The notes: a model not told the origin generated them from the sequence alone. Shown: positions 1 through 11,245, counted from the stretch's first letter. The stretch is DNA of 64,000 nt from Pseudognaphalium luteoalbum (GCA_963422505.1 OY730192.1:117857212-117921211); one strand, 5' to 3'. Made by a program: numbers and translations.

Positions 1-29
1 ATATCTTCTTTATCAGCAGCAACAGCCAT
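1..29 (-). CDS. Start of Sirevirus-like gag (F), cut by window edge
   Basis: The ATG is at 29-27 on the minus strand and reads MAVAADKEDI, matching the first residues of the gag of C (MASIADKDDI, from 40954). Gag is the structural protein of the virus-like particle. Only ten codons lie in the window. Confidence 0.7.
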
Positions 30-788
30 TAAAGATTATCCTGAAAATTTACTCAAAAACAAGAACTTGCAAACTAATTAGTACCAAAGGCGTCACTTGG
101 TAAGTGACGCACTCAAGTGTCGCAATGACTAGCGGCACTTGGTAAGTGACGCTATCGAGTGACGGATGAAGTGACGGATGAAGTGACTGATGACACTGTA
201 AACAAGTGTCGCTCAATCTAGCAAGTGACGCACTCAAGTGTCGTACTTTGAGTGACGCAATAAAACAAACAGGCGTCACTAGTAAAAATGACGCAAGAAA
301 TCAAAAGGCGTCACTAGCAGTAGTGACGCAAAAAATCAAACAGGCGTCACTAGCAGAAGTGACGCTTGGCACTCAAGTGACGTGCTAAAGTGCCGTACGT
401 GAGTGACGGTGGATTAAATTAGACGACACTTGAGTTAAGTGTCATGTGAACCCCAAATGACGCTCCAAGTGACGCACCAAAGTGACGCACCAGAGTGTCG
501 GTAAAACCCTAATTTGGACTTACGAAGTGCCGCACTAAGTGACGCGTTCAAGTGACGCAACGAGTGTCGCAGAAACGGCTGTGAAATCCCAAAAACCCTA
601 AAAGTCGAATTTTTGTAAACCTAACGAAAATTCCTCAAACCCTAACAAACGAAACCTGTAGTAAATGATGAAAATCATCTGGAAAGCACCTAATCAACCC
701 GAAATCCGTGATTATTCTCGATTCTTTATACGAACAAAACCGAAATCAATCCAAAACATCTTCAAAACGTCAATCTAATCACCTAGTG
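30..788 (-). repeat. F leader with AGTGACGC / GCGTCACT inverted-repeat array
   Basis: Non-coding leader between primer binding site and gag. About 80-590 is filled with AGTGACGC, AGTGTCGC and AGTGCCGC in both orientations, often as short hairpins (GCGTCACTT, few bases, AAGTGACGC). The same array sits at the same place in C (40476-40905). From 591 to 788 it is plain sequence with no motif that I see. Confidence 0.85.
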
Positions 789-800
789 GCTCTGATACCA
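789..800 (-). other. F primer binding site (initiator tRNA-Met type)
   Basis: The minus strand reads TGGTATCAGAGC two bases after the LTR end at 803. This is the usual Copia primer binding site, complementary to the 3' end of plant initiator tRNA-Met. Confidence 0.9.
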
Positions 801-802
801 GT

Positions 803-1251
803 TGTGAGTGCCCTCTGTGATGGATCTAAGTGATAATGGACAGTGATTGAGTGGCGGAAACAATCAATCACACAAATCACTAATAAACCTAAACCGAAAC
901 AATCAATTGAACAAAGTAAACGAGTTTATTAGCTTGAATAATGTATTGGAACTTGATTACAGATGAGTTTAGTCGAAAAATGGTGCTAGGGTTTCGTCAA
1001 CCCTAGCCAAAAACCCGTAGGTTCTATTTATACTAAAACACAATCGGCAGACATGCGTCACTTGGCCAGTGACGCTTGTGGCCGCCTTCATGCGTCACTT
1101 ACCCTAGTGTCGCTATGCGTCACTAAGGCAAGTGTCGCCTAAACTAAAACTTAAGTGTCGCATCATACAAAATCTATATTCCTATTAAACGACTAACGAC
1201 ACTTTGACAACTCAATAGACCAAATGACAGACAAACTCATATGCATCAACA
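803..1251 (-). repeat. F 5' LTR (449 bp) with TATA box
   Basis: Starts TGTTGATGCAT at 1251 and ends ...CTCACA at 803 on the minus strand. Length is identical to both LTRs of C. A TATAAATA box lies at 1032-1025 on the minus strand, directly preceded by AGTGACGC-type motifs at about 1050-1170. Transcription would run leftward, out of the window. Confidence 0.9.
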
Positions 1252-4200
1252 TGAATTTTAAAACTATCAATAAACTTGTGAAACATAAACTTGTAAGAGG
1301 TTTACCAGATAAGCTTTTTGCATGTGATGAACATTGTGTTGCCTGTCAAAAGGGAAAACAACATAAAACTTCTTTTAAGTCCAAAGCTGTGAACTCAAAT
1401 TGCTCTCCTCTACAGTTACTACATATGGATTTATTTGGACCAACCAATGTGAGTAGTATAGGGAAAAAGTCATACTGTTTAGTGGTCATTGATGATTATA
1501 GCAGATTTTGTTGGGTATTTTTTCTTAGGACCAAGGATGAAACAAGTGAAATACTTAGGTCATTCATTACTAAGATAGAAAACCAAACTAATCTAAAGGT
1601 TAAAATCATTAGGAGTGACAATGGGACAGAATTTAAAAATCATGAGATGGATAAGTTCTGTGAATTAAAAGGTATAGAAAGACAGTGTAGTGCACCTAGG
1701 ACTCCTCAACAGAATGGAGTAGCAGAAAGGAGGAATAGGACACTAATTGAGGCTTTATAGGACTATGTAAGCTGATGCTAAGTTACCTGTGTCTTTTTGG
1801 GCAGAAGCAATCAGTACTGCTTGTTATGCTCAGAACAGGATAATAATAGTGAAACCTCATAACAAGACACCCTATGAATTGTTCTTTAAAAGAAAACCAT
1901 TGGTTAGCTTTTTAAAACACTTTGGATGTCCTTGTACTGTTTTAAATACCAGAGACAACTTAGGAAAGTTTGAGAGCAAGGTAGATGAAGGACTGTTTGT
2001 TGGATACTCTACTCAAATGAAAGCATATAGAGTGTTCAATCAGAGAACCAGGGTCATAGAGGAAACAATGAATGTAACCTTTAATGAACATACACCAAAG
2101 TTCAAGGCAAAGGTTCTGAGTCCTTGTTTGATATTGATGCACTAACCCATTCTTTTAGATATCCAGATGTTTCTGTTAGTGCAGGTTCTAATGCAGGTAC
2201 ATGTTCAACTAGTGCAAATGGGACTCATCAGCCTCCAATTAAGCATGCTTTGTTTCCCATTTGGTCACCTGATCCCCCTGAAGTATTTCAATCAACTTCA
2301 GATCAAAGTTCAAGCTTAGAAAAGGGTGAGAAGGATCAAGAAATTCCTCCCTTGGAAGAAGATGAAGTGTTCTCCATGACAATCAATGATTTGGAGAAGA
2401 CAATCAATGATAAGTCTTCTAAACATATTGTTGATACCATTACAAAAGATGTGAGAAGAGTTCTGGCAAATGATTTTGGTGATATGATAGCATCTAGGCA
2501 GGAGCAGTTAAATTATTTGGATAAGATGAGCTCAACACCATTATCTAAACGAATCTCCAAGTCTGTGTCAACTGAATCCAGTCCACAATGGAATTATACA
2601 AATTTGGAATCTGAGATTCAAGTGACTCCTACTTCTCATTACAATGTTCATAGAGATCATCCTCTTGAAAATGTAATTGGGAATATTGATTCATCTGTGT
2701 TAACAAGGAAACAGATACAAGACAATGAAGAAGCAATCAATACTTCTTTATTTGCTTGTTTTCTGTCCCAAGTTGAACCCAGGAAGATTACTGAAGCATT
2801 GAAGCATCCAAGCTGGATTGAGGCAATGTAGGAGGAGTTACTTCAGTTTAAGATTCAAGATGTATGGATTTTGACTGATCTGCCCAAAGGAAAAAGGGCA
2901 ATTGGCACAAGATGGGTTTACAGAAACAAGAGAGATGAAAGAGGAATAGTGGTTAAGAATAAAGCAAGGCTAGTAGCACAAGGATACACTCAAGAGGAAG
3001 GGATTGACTATGATGATGTGTTTGCCCCTGTTGCTAGAATTGAGGCTATCAGATTGTTTCTAGCCTTTGCTACTTTCAAAGGATTTAAGGTTTATCAGAT
3101 GGATGTTAAAACTGCTTTTCTGCATGGTAAGATTGATGATGAGGTATATGTATGTCAACCACCAGGGTTTGAAGATCCAGAATATCCTGATAAAGTATGG
3201 AAATTGAAAAAGGCTCTTTATGGCTTACACCAAGCACCTAGGCTTTGGTATGATACTTTGTCAGTTTATTTGTTGGAAAGTGGATTCAAAAGAGGTACTA
3301 TAGAGAAGACTTTGTTTATCAAAAGAGTTAAGAATGATATTCAACTAGTTCAAGTCTATGTAGATGATATTATTTTTGGTTCTACAAAGGACAGTCTGTG
3401 TAAATAATTTGAGGAAACTATGCATAACAGATTTAGCATGAGTTCCATGGGGGAATTAACTTTCTTCTTAGGATTACAAGTGCAGCAGAAGGAAGATGGG
3501 ATCTTCATTCATCAAGAAAAGTATGTGAAAGATATTTTGAAGAGATTTGGTTATGCTGATGCTAAGGTCGCAAGCACACCTATGGAAGCACACAAGCTAT
3601 TATCTGCAGATCTTGAGGGGGAGGAAGTAGATGTACATCTGTACAGGTCAATGATAGGGTCTTTAATGTATGTAACTTCTTCCAGGCCAGATATTATGTT
3701 TGCTGTGTGTCTCTGTGCAAGATTTCAGACATGTCCAAAGCAATCACATCTGTATGCTGTAAAGAAAATTTTTAGATACTTAAAGGGACAACCTGATTTA
3801 GGCCTTTGGTATCCAGAAGGTTCTTCTTTTGATCTATTAGCATATTCAGACAGTGATTACGGGGGAGCAAGTATGGACAGAAAGACAACATCAGGAGGTT
3901 GTCAATTTTTAGGAGAAAGGTTGATTTCATGGTAATGTAAGAAACAAACGACTGTATCAACATCTACTGCTGAAGCTGAGTATGTAGCTGCTGCAAATTG
4001 CTGTGCTCAAGTCTTGTGGATTCAGAATCAAATGCTTGATTACGGATTAACTTTCTTAAACACTCCTATTTTTATTGATAATACTTCTGCTATCAGTATC
4101 ATAAATAATCCTGTTAAACATTCTAAGACTAAGCATATAGAGATCAGGTATCATTTTATAAGAGATTGTAATGAAAAACGACTTATTCAGATTATAAAAG

Positions 4201-4301
4201 TCCATACTGAGAATCAACTTGCAGATTTGTTCACCAAAGCTTTTGATGTGGGTAGATTTACATACTTGGTCACCAGTATTGGTCTGATTAAATCTTCTTA
4301 A
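1252..4301 (+). pseudogene. pol: Copia pol (E): integrase, RT, RNase H, disrupted
   Basis: In order: GAG-pre-integrase with its CxxC pair (1254-1380), integrase core with DLFGP, DDYSRFCWVFFL, SDNGTEF and APRTPQQNGVAE (1420-1740), reverse transcriptase (about 2880-3620) with YVDDIIFGST at about 3357, and Copia RNase H (about 3840-4250). Breaks: stop and frameshift near 1758-1788, frameshift near 2120, in-frame stops at 2829-2831, 3405-3407 and in the RNase H (about 3933-3935). Gag and protease are missing because the copy is cut at 1252 by element F. It cannot make a working polyprotein. The family would copy element RNA into cDNA in virus-like particles and insert it into chromosomes. Confidence 0.92.
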
Positions 4302-5111
4302 ATCATTTTCTCATAAATAATTTGTACATTATCTCTGTAATGCTTAAGGATTAGATACTGATAGATGTAATTGATAATAACAGTGTTAGTTATAACTGTT
4401 TTGAGTTTTCTCAACTCAACTGATTATCACTGTTACTATTAAATTACCTCTGTATATGTAAACTTTGTTTTCACTGTTAGTTTATTTTTATCACTGTTTG
4501 TTTTTAGAATTAACCCTTTGCAGGTTATCACTGTCAGTTAAATGGCCATCACTGTTAGTGTAAACAGTTTCCACTGTTTTCACTACTCAGTAATAATTGT
4601 TAGTTCCACTATTAGTGTAACAGTTATCACTGTTAGTGTATCAGTTTCCACTGTTTATACTATTCAGTTATAACTGTTCATTATGGCGTTAATTCGATTT
4701 CTTTTTGGAAATTTCTTTGTTTTCTTTTTGCAGGTTTATTTCATTGATGATAAAAAAAAAATTGCTGTTCTTTTAATAATACTAATTAAGATACTAGTAT
4801 TGAGTTATAATTCCTTTGGTCAGGGGTTATTTCCATTAACTAGTTTTCACTGTTAGTATTATTAACATTCAAAAAGTGTTCTAAGTGTTCAACTTAATCA
4901 CTGTTAGTTTAACTTTAAGTTTCCACTGTTTTAAAACAGTTTCCACTGTTGATGTTAAAATTGGGGACTTTGTTTTGCAATTAGGTTTTCAAAACTAACA
5001 GTATATATAAGCCAAACACTTACACTTTTTCATTACCCTTTCATCATCACTGCTATTGTATTCCTTGCTAACCACTGCTTTCTCAATTCTGTTTCTTTTT
5101 GAATTTCAATC
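4302..5111 (+). promoter_or_regulatory. E pol-env spacer: CACTGTTAG array and TATA box
   Basis: Non-coding spacer. From about 4380 to 4945 CACTGTTAG and close variants (ACTGTT, CACTGTTT) recur more than 20 times, mostly in one orientation. TATATATAA follows at 5002-5010, then a C/T-rich stretch, then the ATG of the envelope-position ORF at 5112. A splice-acceptor-like sequence (T-rich, then GCAG) ends at about 4731. The same motif array lies upstream of the TATA box in the E 3' LTR. I infer an internal promoter; the sequence does not prove transcription. Confidence 0.6.
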
Positions 5112-5880
5112 ATGGCTTCTTCTTCTTCGTCTAAAACTCAATTATCGATTGGCAAAGATCATAATATGATCGCTTTCTTAGTTAAACCGATTCAGGCAAA
5201 TGATTATGTTGAAATCATTGATTTCTTGCGCGCTTCACATATTTTCAATGCGTTAACCATTAATCCTCGTATATCACATGAACACATCAATGACTTCTGG
5301 GTTAATGCTAAAATAGAGGAAGAAGCGGGCATTCAAAGAATTGTATCAACAGTTGCAGAGCAACGAGTGGTGGTTACAGAGGCTTCTTTACGTTCTTCTC
5401 TTCATCTTGAAGATGAAGGAGGTATTACTTCACTTTCTGATAATGTTCTATATACCAACTTACACGCAATGGGATATGAGGGTACTTTGGGTGGTTTTGT
5501 TTTTCAAAAAACCTTATTTTCATATCAATGGAAAATTTTGATACATACATTATTACATTGTTTATCTTCTAAACGATCATCTTTTGAACAATTCAGTAGT
5601 AATGTAGGGTATGCATTAGTCTGTTTAGCTACTGGTCAACGATTTAATTTTTCAAATTTTATTTTTGCTGGTATGCTAAGAAACATAAATCAACCAAAGC
5701 TTAAGTTTTTGATGTATCCAAGATTTGTGCAATTATTTTTAAATGAACAAATTGCTCAATTGCCTGCTTTGGATAGAGTTATTGGTATCTCTTCTTTAAA
5801 ACCAATTTTTTTTGTTAATATGAAGAGAGATACTTCAATAAAAGGTATTAAGTTTTCTGGGAGGGTTACAGCTTTGTTTC
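5112..5880 (+). pseudogene. Envelope-position ORF of E, N-terminal part, cut by element A
   Basis: Starts with ATG after the spacer and reads 256 codons in one open frame to the insertion of A after 5880; it resumes at 22309 in a compatible frame. The N-terminal domain is helical and resembles the corresponding part of the C ORF (49524-50389), for example the YPRFVQL(F/L)LN segment and the hydrophobic stretch before it. Such a third ORF after pol is known in Sirevirus-type elements and often called env-like. I see no signal peptide or convincing membrane anchor here, so a true envelope role is not supported. Function unknown. Confidence 0.75.
5876..5880 (+). repeat. Target-site duplication of A (left copy)
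   Basis: GTTTC directly left of the TG at 5881. The right copy is 22304-22308. Joining the flanks with one copy restores continuity of the E reading frame. Confidence 0.95.
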
Positions 5881-6235
5881 TGATAACACGTAAAAAGTCA
5901 TGTTTTTACGTACGTTATCTTCCACATTTTAGGTACAAAGTTAACAAAAACATACTTAAAAGGACATTATTCATAAAGTTTTGTTAACTAAGTCAAAACG
6001 GAGTCGATGTTTGAAAAATCACTAAAAATGGCATGAAAACATAAGAAACCGGGCAAAACTGCTTTATCACACCACCGTTCACTCATTTCAATGCACTTTA
6101 AGCTACGCTCCGAGTTATGACCTCTAACTTATGTCATTCTCTTCGCTAGGAAAATACGAACGCGTGGATATAAAGAACGCTCAAAACGGATAAACGACGA
6201 AGAAGTTACGCCCGAACGAAGAAACAAAGAACCGA

Positions 6236-6410
6236 GAGGCCAGCATACGGCTGAACCAGGCCGTATACGGCTGGACCTAGACCGTATACGGTCTGTGCAG
6301 GCCGTATACAGCCTATGCACAACCGTATATGGTCCAGTTCAGCCGTATTCACCCTATGCACAGCCGTATACGGTCCAGTTCACCCGTATTCACCTTAGCT
6401 CAGCCGTATC
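6236..6410 (+). repeat. CCGTATACGG palindromic short tandem repeats in A 5' LTR
   Basis: Degenerate units of roughly 20 bp built around the palindrome GCCGTATACGGC and half-palindromes GCCGTATTCACC. Also at 20280-20430 and, in element B, 27386-27590 and 38035-38220. Lies just upstream of the TATA box. Confidence 0.85.
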
Positions 6411-6510
6411 GTGCGTTTGGGTGATAAAAATCTGATTTTTATTCGCCTTTGCGATACGGTTGTGCGTTTTGAGGTTTGGATACGGTCTACGGATACGGTT
6501 GTGCGTTCTC

Positions 6511-6518
6511 TATAAATA
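6511..6518 (+). promoter_or_regulatory. TATA box, A 5' LTR
   Basis: TATAAATA, with the same sequence at 20515-20522 in the 3' LTR and at 27697-27704 and 38323-38330 in B. This is the likely start of the genomic RNA. Confidence 0.75.
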
Positions 6519-7985
6519 CAAGCCTCATTTCTTTATTCCAAGACATCTCTCATTCAACATACACATTTCACACTTCAATTCTTCGTTTTCTTATATTTTT
6601 ATATTTTTATTCTCTCTCTAGAATAGTTTAGATAGTTTCTCTCTCTAGAGAGAGAGAGTTAGATAGTTAGTTGGTTAGCAGTAGAGAGAGAGAAGAGCTG
6701 GTATTGTAATCACGGTGTAATAAGAAGCATTCTTGGTGCAAGACTCTGCCTTTTCTTTTCAGCTGTTACTCTGCTCAATTTTACTGGTGATATCTCTCTT
6801 TTCATACTTATACTATGTCCGAATTATTTCTGTCTGTTTGTATAATGTATGTTACTATTATTGCCATGTTTATTGAGTAGTATGCTGTTGCGGTTGTTGA
6901 AATGTAGATAGTTAGAAGTAGGGATGATGTTGAATTAATCTCTAAATCTATATAATTGGGAATTGTTATATTTGTTATGTCTAAACTTATCATGCATCTA
7001 GACTTAGCTATGGATCACCCTTTCCAGTCCTTCACGTGACTACTACTTTAGGCTTAGAACCTGATCAACTCTAGGTACAGTAGGAAGTTATCTGTGTTCT
7101 AGTAAAGAAGCCGTGTATGTCACTGTAATCTGGCTGCAATACTGGGCAATTGCCCCGGAAAGAGCCGTCTGTGCCTACACTGTGGATTATCTAGAGACCC
7201 TAGAATATGGCCTAGAAACCAATATAGCTGTGGAAATGCACAGTACACCATCTGGCTACCCCTGTAACTGAAGCTATGGAAACACTTCGATATTGTACAC
7301 CGTATATGTACCTAGGGATGAAAAGCTGTGGAAACATCATAGTACACCGCAAGTACATCCTTGGTTACACGAATCTGTGGAATTATCTAAGTGCTGTACA
7401 TCGTGAACGGTTCCTAGGTTAGTACACTGTGGAAGGAGTATGCATTGTACACCGCTGGTGTTCCTAGGGCTGAATGACTGATTGCAAAGGAGAGGCTAGA
7501 TCATGACAGAAGTAGTTGAACTAATAAAACGTAAGGAATGAGTCTGGAGATGAAAGTCAAGCCCAACAGTGGTTCAGGATTCTTAAAACCCCTAGACTCT
7601 ACAAAACTGATAGTTTAGAATAGCAAGTTAATAATCTGAACATATTTAGGAAATGGCATTTACATTTAGGTGTTAAGAATGGTCGGAATTACCCAAGTGG
7701 CAGTCTGTTACCTTATTCCTGCACCCTTAAAGGGTCACTTGTCCACAAAGACAGTGTGGGGGGTTGAGCAGTCTGTTCTGATCAGAATCACGATAGCCTA
7801 GATCTCGTGACATACTAATTCTGGTACATAACTAGAATGAGTAGGGTCCTAGTGTTTACACCCATAATGCATCTGCTTATTAACTAAAAATGTCCCCAAT
7901 TATCTTTATAATAAGCATCATCCCCGCAACTGATTATTGAAGTTTCAACCGCCGCAATTCTCTATCTGTCTACCTAGCAACCGAT

Positions 7986-7990
7986 TCTTC
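7986..7990 (+). repeat. Target-site duplication of XY (left copy)
   Basis: TCTTC; right copy 12016-12020. The uninterrupted 3' LTR of A shows the empty site with a single TCTTC at about 21990-21995. Confidence 0.95.
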
Positions 7991-8476
7991 TGTTGGGAAT
8001 TATTGATTTGATGATACAAAATAATTAAAGATGAGGGACTAAAGATAAATGTTTTATTTTAAATTAGTTTCCTACTACAATTAGGTCTTCTTGTAAACCC
8101 TAATATCTCTAGTATATAAAGAGATATAGGCGTATAGAATAGAGAGTACACAGAAATATGTAGACGTCTAGAGTATTATCCCTAAGGTTAAGATATCTTT
8201 GATATCTTTAATCCTTGTTATAGGTAGATAACATGTTCTATACTGATCATATAGAATTAGGGTTTTGTGTTTGTAATTTATTTATCCCTAAGGTTCTTTG
8301 TACCCCGATGCAAAAGTGCATCCGTCTTTATTATTGATTAATAATAAGATTAGGGATTTGGTTTGTGATAACATTGTTCTTATTGTTATTCCGCTGCAAA
8401 TTATTGTTGTCTTTGTTATCATTGATCCTAGATTAGATCTAAACAATCTGAGCTTAATCGATATTAGGTTTTCTCA
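7991..8476 (+). repeat. X 5' LTR (486 bp)
   Basis: Begins TGTTGGGAATTATTG and ends TTCTCA, followed by the primer binding site. TATATAA box at 8113-8119. Differs from the X 3' LTR at about six positions. Confidence 0.93.
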
Positions 8477-8478
8477 AT

Positions 8479-8490
8479 TGGTATCAGAGC
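8479..8490 (+). other. X primer binding site (initiator tRNA-Met type)
   Basis: TGGTATCAGAGC two bases after the LTR end. Confidence 0.9.
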
Positions 8491-9179
8491 AAGGTGGCTC
8501 GTTATCTAGGATCTACAAGTTTTGCAAGCAAGAGAAGCCATATCGAAGAAACCTTAGAAGATTGCAAGAAAAACTCGTAATTCGTCACTTTCTGCACAAC
8601 CATGGTAAAAAATTCGGATCTCCTTCGTTAACCGTTAGATTGTTGTGAAATTTGAACTAGAGCTTTTTAACATATTGGCGCACATTCTGACCAGAGGAAT
8701 TTTTGATCTGAGCTTTTGATTGAGAGATATTCATTGTCGAAATTGGTTGCTGAAAGTTTAAGGTTTTTCAGAACGGCAGAAGTAAAACGGTTACTGTGTC
8801 TTCTTTATCCAACGAAAATATATGATTTTTGGATACGTAATAGAAGACATATATTTCTACAGTGTGTAAAAATTTCATCATGATCGGATGTATATACAAA
8901 GAGATATTGAAATTCTAATCTGCTGCAGTACATTTTTGGTTTCTGTTTGCACAGCTGCTGTAAATTAATTGTTCTATGGTCGTTAACCGTTGGATCGACT
9001 TGATTTTTGGATATATGGTTCACGACACATATATTTACAATGTGTAAAAATTTGAGAATGATCGGAGCTTTTAAGAGGAGATATATAATTGTTTGAATTC
9101 TGCTACAGAAAAGTTGATAGCGATTTTGGTGGTAAAGGAGTAAAAACGAAGACATGTGCAGTGATTACTTAGATTTCTT

Positions 9180-9540
9180 CAAGTTATCACTGCTAGCACA
9201 TGTTTATCACTGCTAAAAGGTTTACCTCTGCTAGAAAGCTTATCACTGTGAGTACAACCTTACCACTGCTAGAAGCTTACCACTGTTAATGTAAAGTGGT
9301 TACCACTGTTAGTGGAGTTTAGAAGCTTACCACTGTTAATGCAAAGTGGTTACCACTGTTAGTGGATTTTGAAAGCTTACCACTGTTAGTGGATTTTGAA
9401 AGCTTATCACTGTTAGATTTTGAAAGCTTACCACTGTTAGTAGATTTTGAAGATTGGCACTGTTAGTGGAAAGGAGATTACCACTGTTAGTACAAAACAG
9501 TTTCCACTGTTAGTATTACTTGGTTATAACTGTTGGTTCA
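9180..9540 (+). repeat. CACTGTTAG array inside X
   Basis: At least a dozen copies of (A/C)CACTGTTAG or CACTGCTAG, spaced about 15-35 bp, including a local duplication of about 55 bp around AGAAGCTTACCACTGTTAAT at 9266-9345. Confidence 0.85.
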
Positions 9541-10044
9541 ACTGATAGTTTGGATCTCAAATGGAATTGTATTGATTTAATGGCTTGTTCTTGAAGATGT
9601 GATTACGAAGAAGATTGATTATAACTTATTTGATATTGTAATTGAGTTTTACAGGTTTGTATCTTATCATATCTCAAAGTGGAGGATGAAGAACTTTGAA
9701 GATAACTTGTTTGGTTTGTACGGTGACGAAGACTTGACCAAATCTAGCAAAAGTGTGAGATTTACAAACTTATGATGCTCAATGCTCACATTTGTTATCA
9801 CTTGAAAGAGTTTGGTGTGCTCGGTGACTTATTATGGAAAATAAGGATTTTTGTCAAAGAGATTGCGGTCTGCTTATACATAGGATTATAAGTTCGACAT
9901 CGTGGTTAGTACAAGATATAAGGTACAAGTTTGGAAGACTTAATTTCTCTATTAAGTTTGTTATATTTTATTTTCTTCATCGGTGATCATTACATAGAGC
10001 CTACAAAGTTCGAGATTCAAGAGATGGTTAAAATATTGATTTGA

Positions 10045-10358
10045 GGGGAAGCTTGTTGTTAAAGTTTTTAACCATCGAGATATGTTCATGTATTGTTTGA
10101 GGAAAAAGGTTTCAATACTACTGCTAGTTGTATATTACTACTATTAGTGGTGTACTATATAGCATGTGGTTGTAATACTTCAAGTTGCTTATCTTCTGGA
10201 AGATCCCCATTGGATTATGACAAAAAAAGGGGAAGAATCATTAAAGATCAAGATTTGCAGCTTATTATTATGCATGACACGGTTTAAAAGAAATCAACAG
10301 TTAAGGGGAAGTGTGTGCAAGAAGATCGATATTTTGTCATCATCAAATAGGGGAAGAT
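10045..10358 (+). other. Iterated polypurine tracts before X 3' LTR
   Basis: GGGGAAG occurs at about 10045-10051, 10229-10235, 10305-10311 and in the LTR-proximal tract 10345-10358, three of them preceded by A-rich sequence. Repeated purine tracts upstream of the 3' LTR are a described hallmark of Sirevirus elements. Only the last adjoins the LTR and should prime plus-strand synthesis. Confidence 0.65.
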
Positions 10359-10839
10359 TGTTGGGAATTATTGATTTGATGATACAAAATAATTAAAAAT
10401 GAGGGACTAAAGATAAATGTTTTATTTTAAATTAGTTTCCTACTACAATTAGGTCTTCTTGTAAACCCTAATATCTCTAGTATATAAAGAGATATAGGCG
10501 TATAGAATAGAGAGTACACAGAAATATGTAGACGTCTAGAGTATTATCCCTAAGGTTAAGATATCTTTGATATCTTTAATCCTTGTTATAGGTAGATAAC
10601 ACGTTCTATACTGATCATATAGAATTAGGGCTTTGTGTTTGTAATTTGTTTATCCCTAAGGTTCTTTGTACCCCGATGCAAAAGTGTATCCATCTTTATT
10701 ATTGATTAATAATAAGATTAGGGATTTGGTTTGTGATAACATTGTTCTTATTGTTATTCCGCTGCAAATTATTGTTGTCTTTGTTATCATTGATCCTAGA
10801 TTAGATCTAAACAATCTGAGCTTAATCGATATTAGGTTT
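10359..10839 (+). repeat. X 3' LTR, missing its last 5 bp
   Basis: Matches 7991-8471 to ATTAGGTTT, where the 5' copy continues TCTCA but this copy passes straight into the Y ORF. 481 bp against 486. Confidence 0.92.
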
Positions 10840-11172
10840 GATAGTGTTTATGAATTGGGTGTTTGGTCTGGGATTTCAATGATGTATGAACCAGAAAGAT
10901 TTCGGTTTGAGTTCAATACTTTCAGAAATGTAAAGCAGTGGATCTATCTCAGCAATCCTAGTGTTCATCAGGTTATTTTTGATGATGCTACTATTATTTG
11001 GATGCTAACTGACAGAGAATATGATATGAGTTTGAGTTTGTTAAGAAGCTTAAGGCATGCTAAATTATCTGTCTCATTCAACAATGATTTGGCAGAGGAT
11101 TTGGTATATATGATCTTGAATCAGATTCATAAGAAAGAAGAGTATGAGAGAAGACACAGAGATCAAAGATAG
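10840..11172 (+). pseudogene. C-terminal fragment of Sirevirus envelope-position ORF (Y)
   Basis: Open to the stop at 11170-11172 and clearly related to the C-terminal end of the E ORF (24345-24680): shared segments include FEFNTF, the MWMLTDREYDM-like stretch, LSLLRSLR, AKLSVSFNND and MILNQIHKKEEYERR. The N-terminal part is absent because the sequence joins the X LTR at 10839. An apparent start upstream, inside the X LTR, is an accident of the fusion. Function of the family unknown. Confidence 0.85.
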
Positions 11173-11245
11173 TTATTCTGAAAGAGTGTTGGAAAGAGGT
11201 CAAATTGAAAAATCAAGAGAAACTTAATTCTGTTGGGGACAGATT

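Larger units (their letters stand above)
1..1251 (-). mobile_element. Element F: 5' end of a Sirevirus-like Copia retrotransposon, antisense
   Basis: Read on the minus strand this is a 449-bp LTR (1251 to 803), a spacer, a TGGTATCAGAGC primer binding site, a long untranslated leader and the first codons of gag, after which the window ends. It is the reverse complement of the 5' end of element C (39794-40970), with the same LTR length and order of parts but many substitutions, so it is a separate copy of the same family. Its TG end at 1251 abuts the pol gene of element E, in the opposite orientation. The expected TSD starts at 1252 (TGAAT) but its partner lies outside the window. Confidence 0.9.
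5881..7990 (+). repeat. A 5' LTR, first part
   Basis: Begins TGATAACACG and matches the 3' LTR (19919 onward) until 7990, where XY interrupts; it resumes at 12021. Holds the CCGTATACGG palindrome array (6236-6410), TATA box (6511-6518) and a CT/GA-rich stretch (6615-6695). Confidence 0.95.
8491..10358 (+). other. X internal region: non-coding, repeats and iterated purine tracts
   Basis: No reading frame here resembles gag or pol, so X is non-autonomous. About 8627-9130 holds three degraded tandem copies of a roughly 160-bp unit, recognised by CGTTAACCGTTGGAT and TGTGTAAAAATTT. From 9180 to 9540 lies a CACTGTTAG array like those in E and Y. The rest (9541-10040) shows nothing I recognise. Near the 3' end are four GGGGAAG tracts. 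Confidence 0.75.

Noticed and set aside
80..590. CRISPR-like array of short repeats
   Set aside because: Repeats are 8-9 bp, occur in both orientations with irregular spacing, and lie in a plant retrotransposon leader.
1224..1251. Upstream extension of the E pol frame
   Set aside because: These codons belong to the antisense F LTR; the real E sequence starts at 1252.
6615..6695. CT/GA microsatellite as a separate feature
   Set aside because: It is part of the A LTR leader and present unchanged in the 3' LTR.
8298..8648. 116-codon ORF, with a longer relative at 10666-11172
   Set aside because: Most of the frame is LTR sequence. The second gains length only by fusion to the Y ORF fragment.
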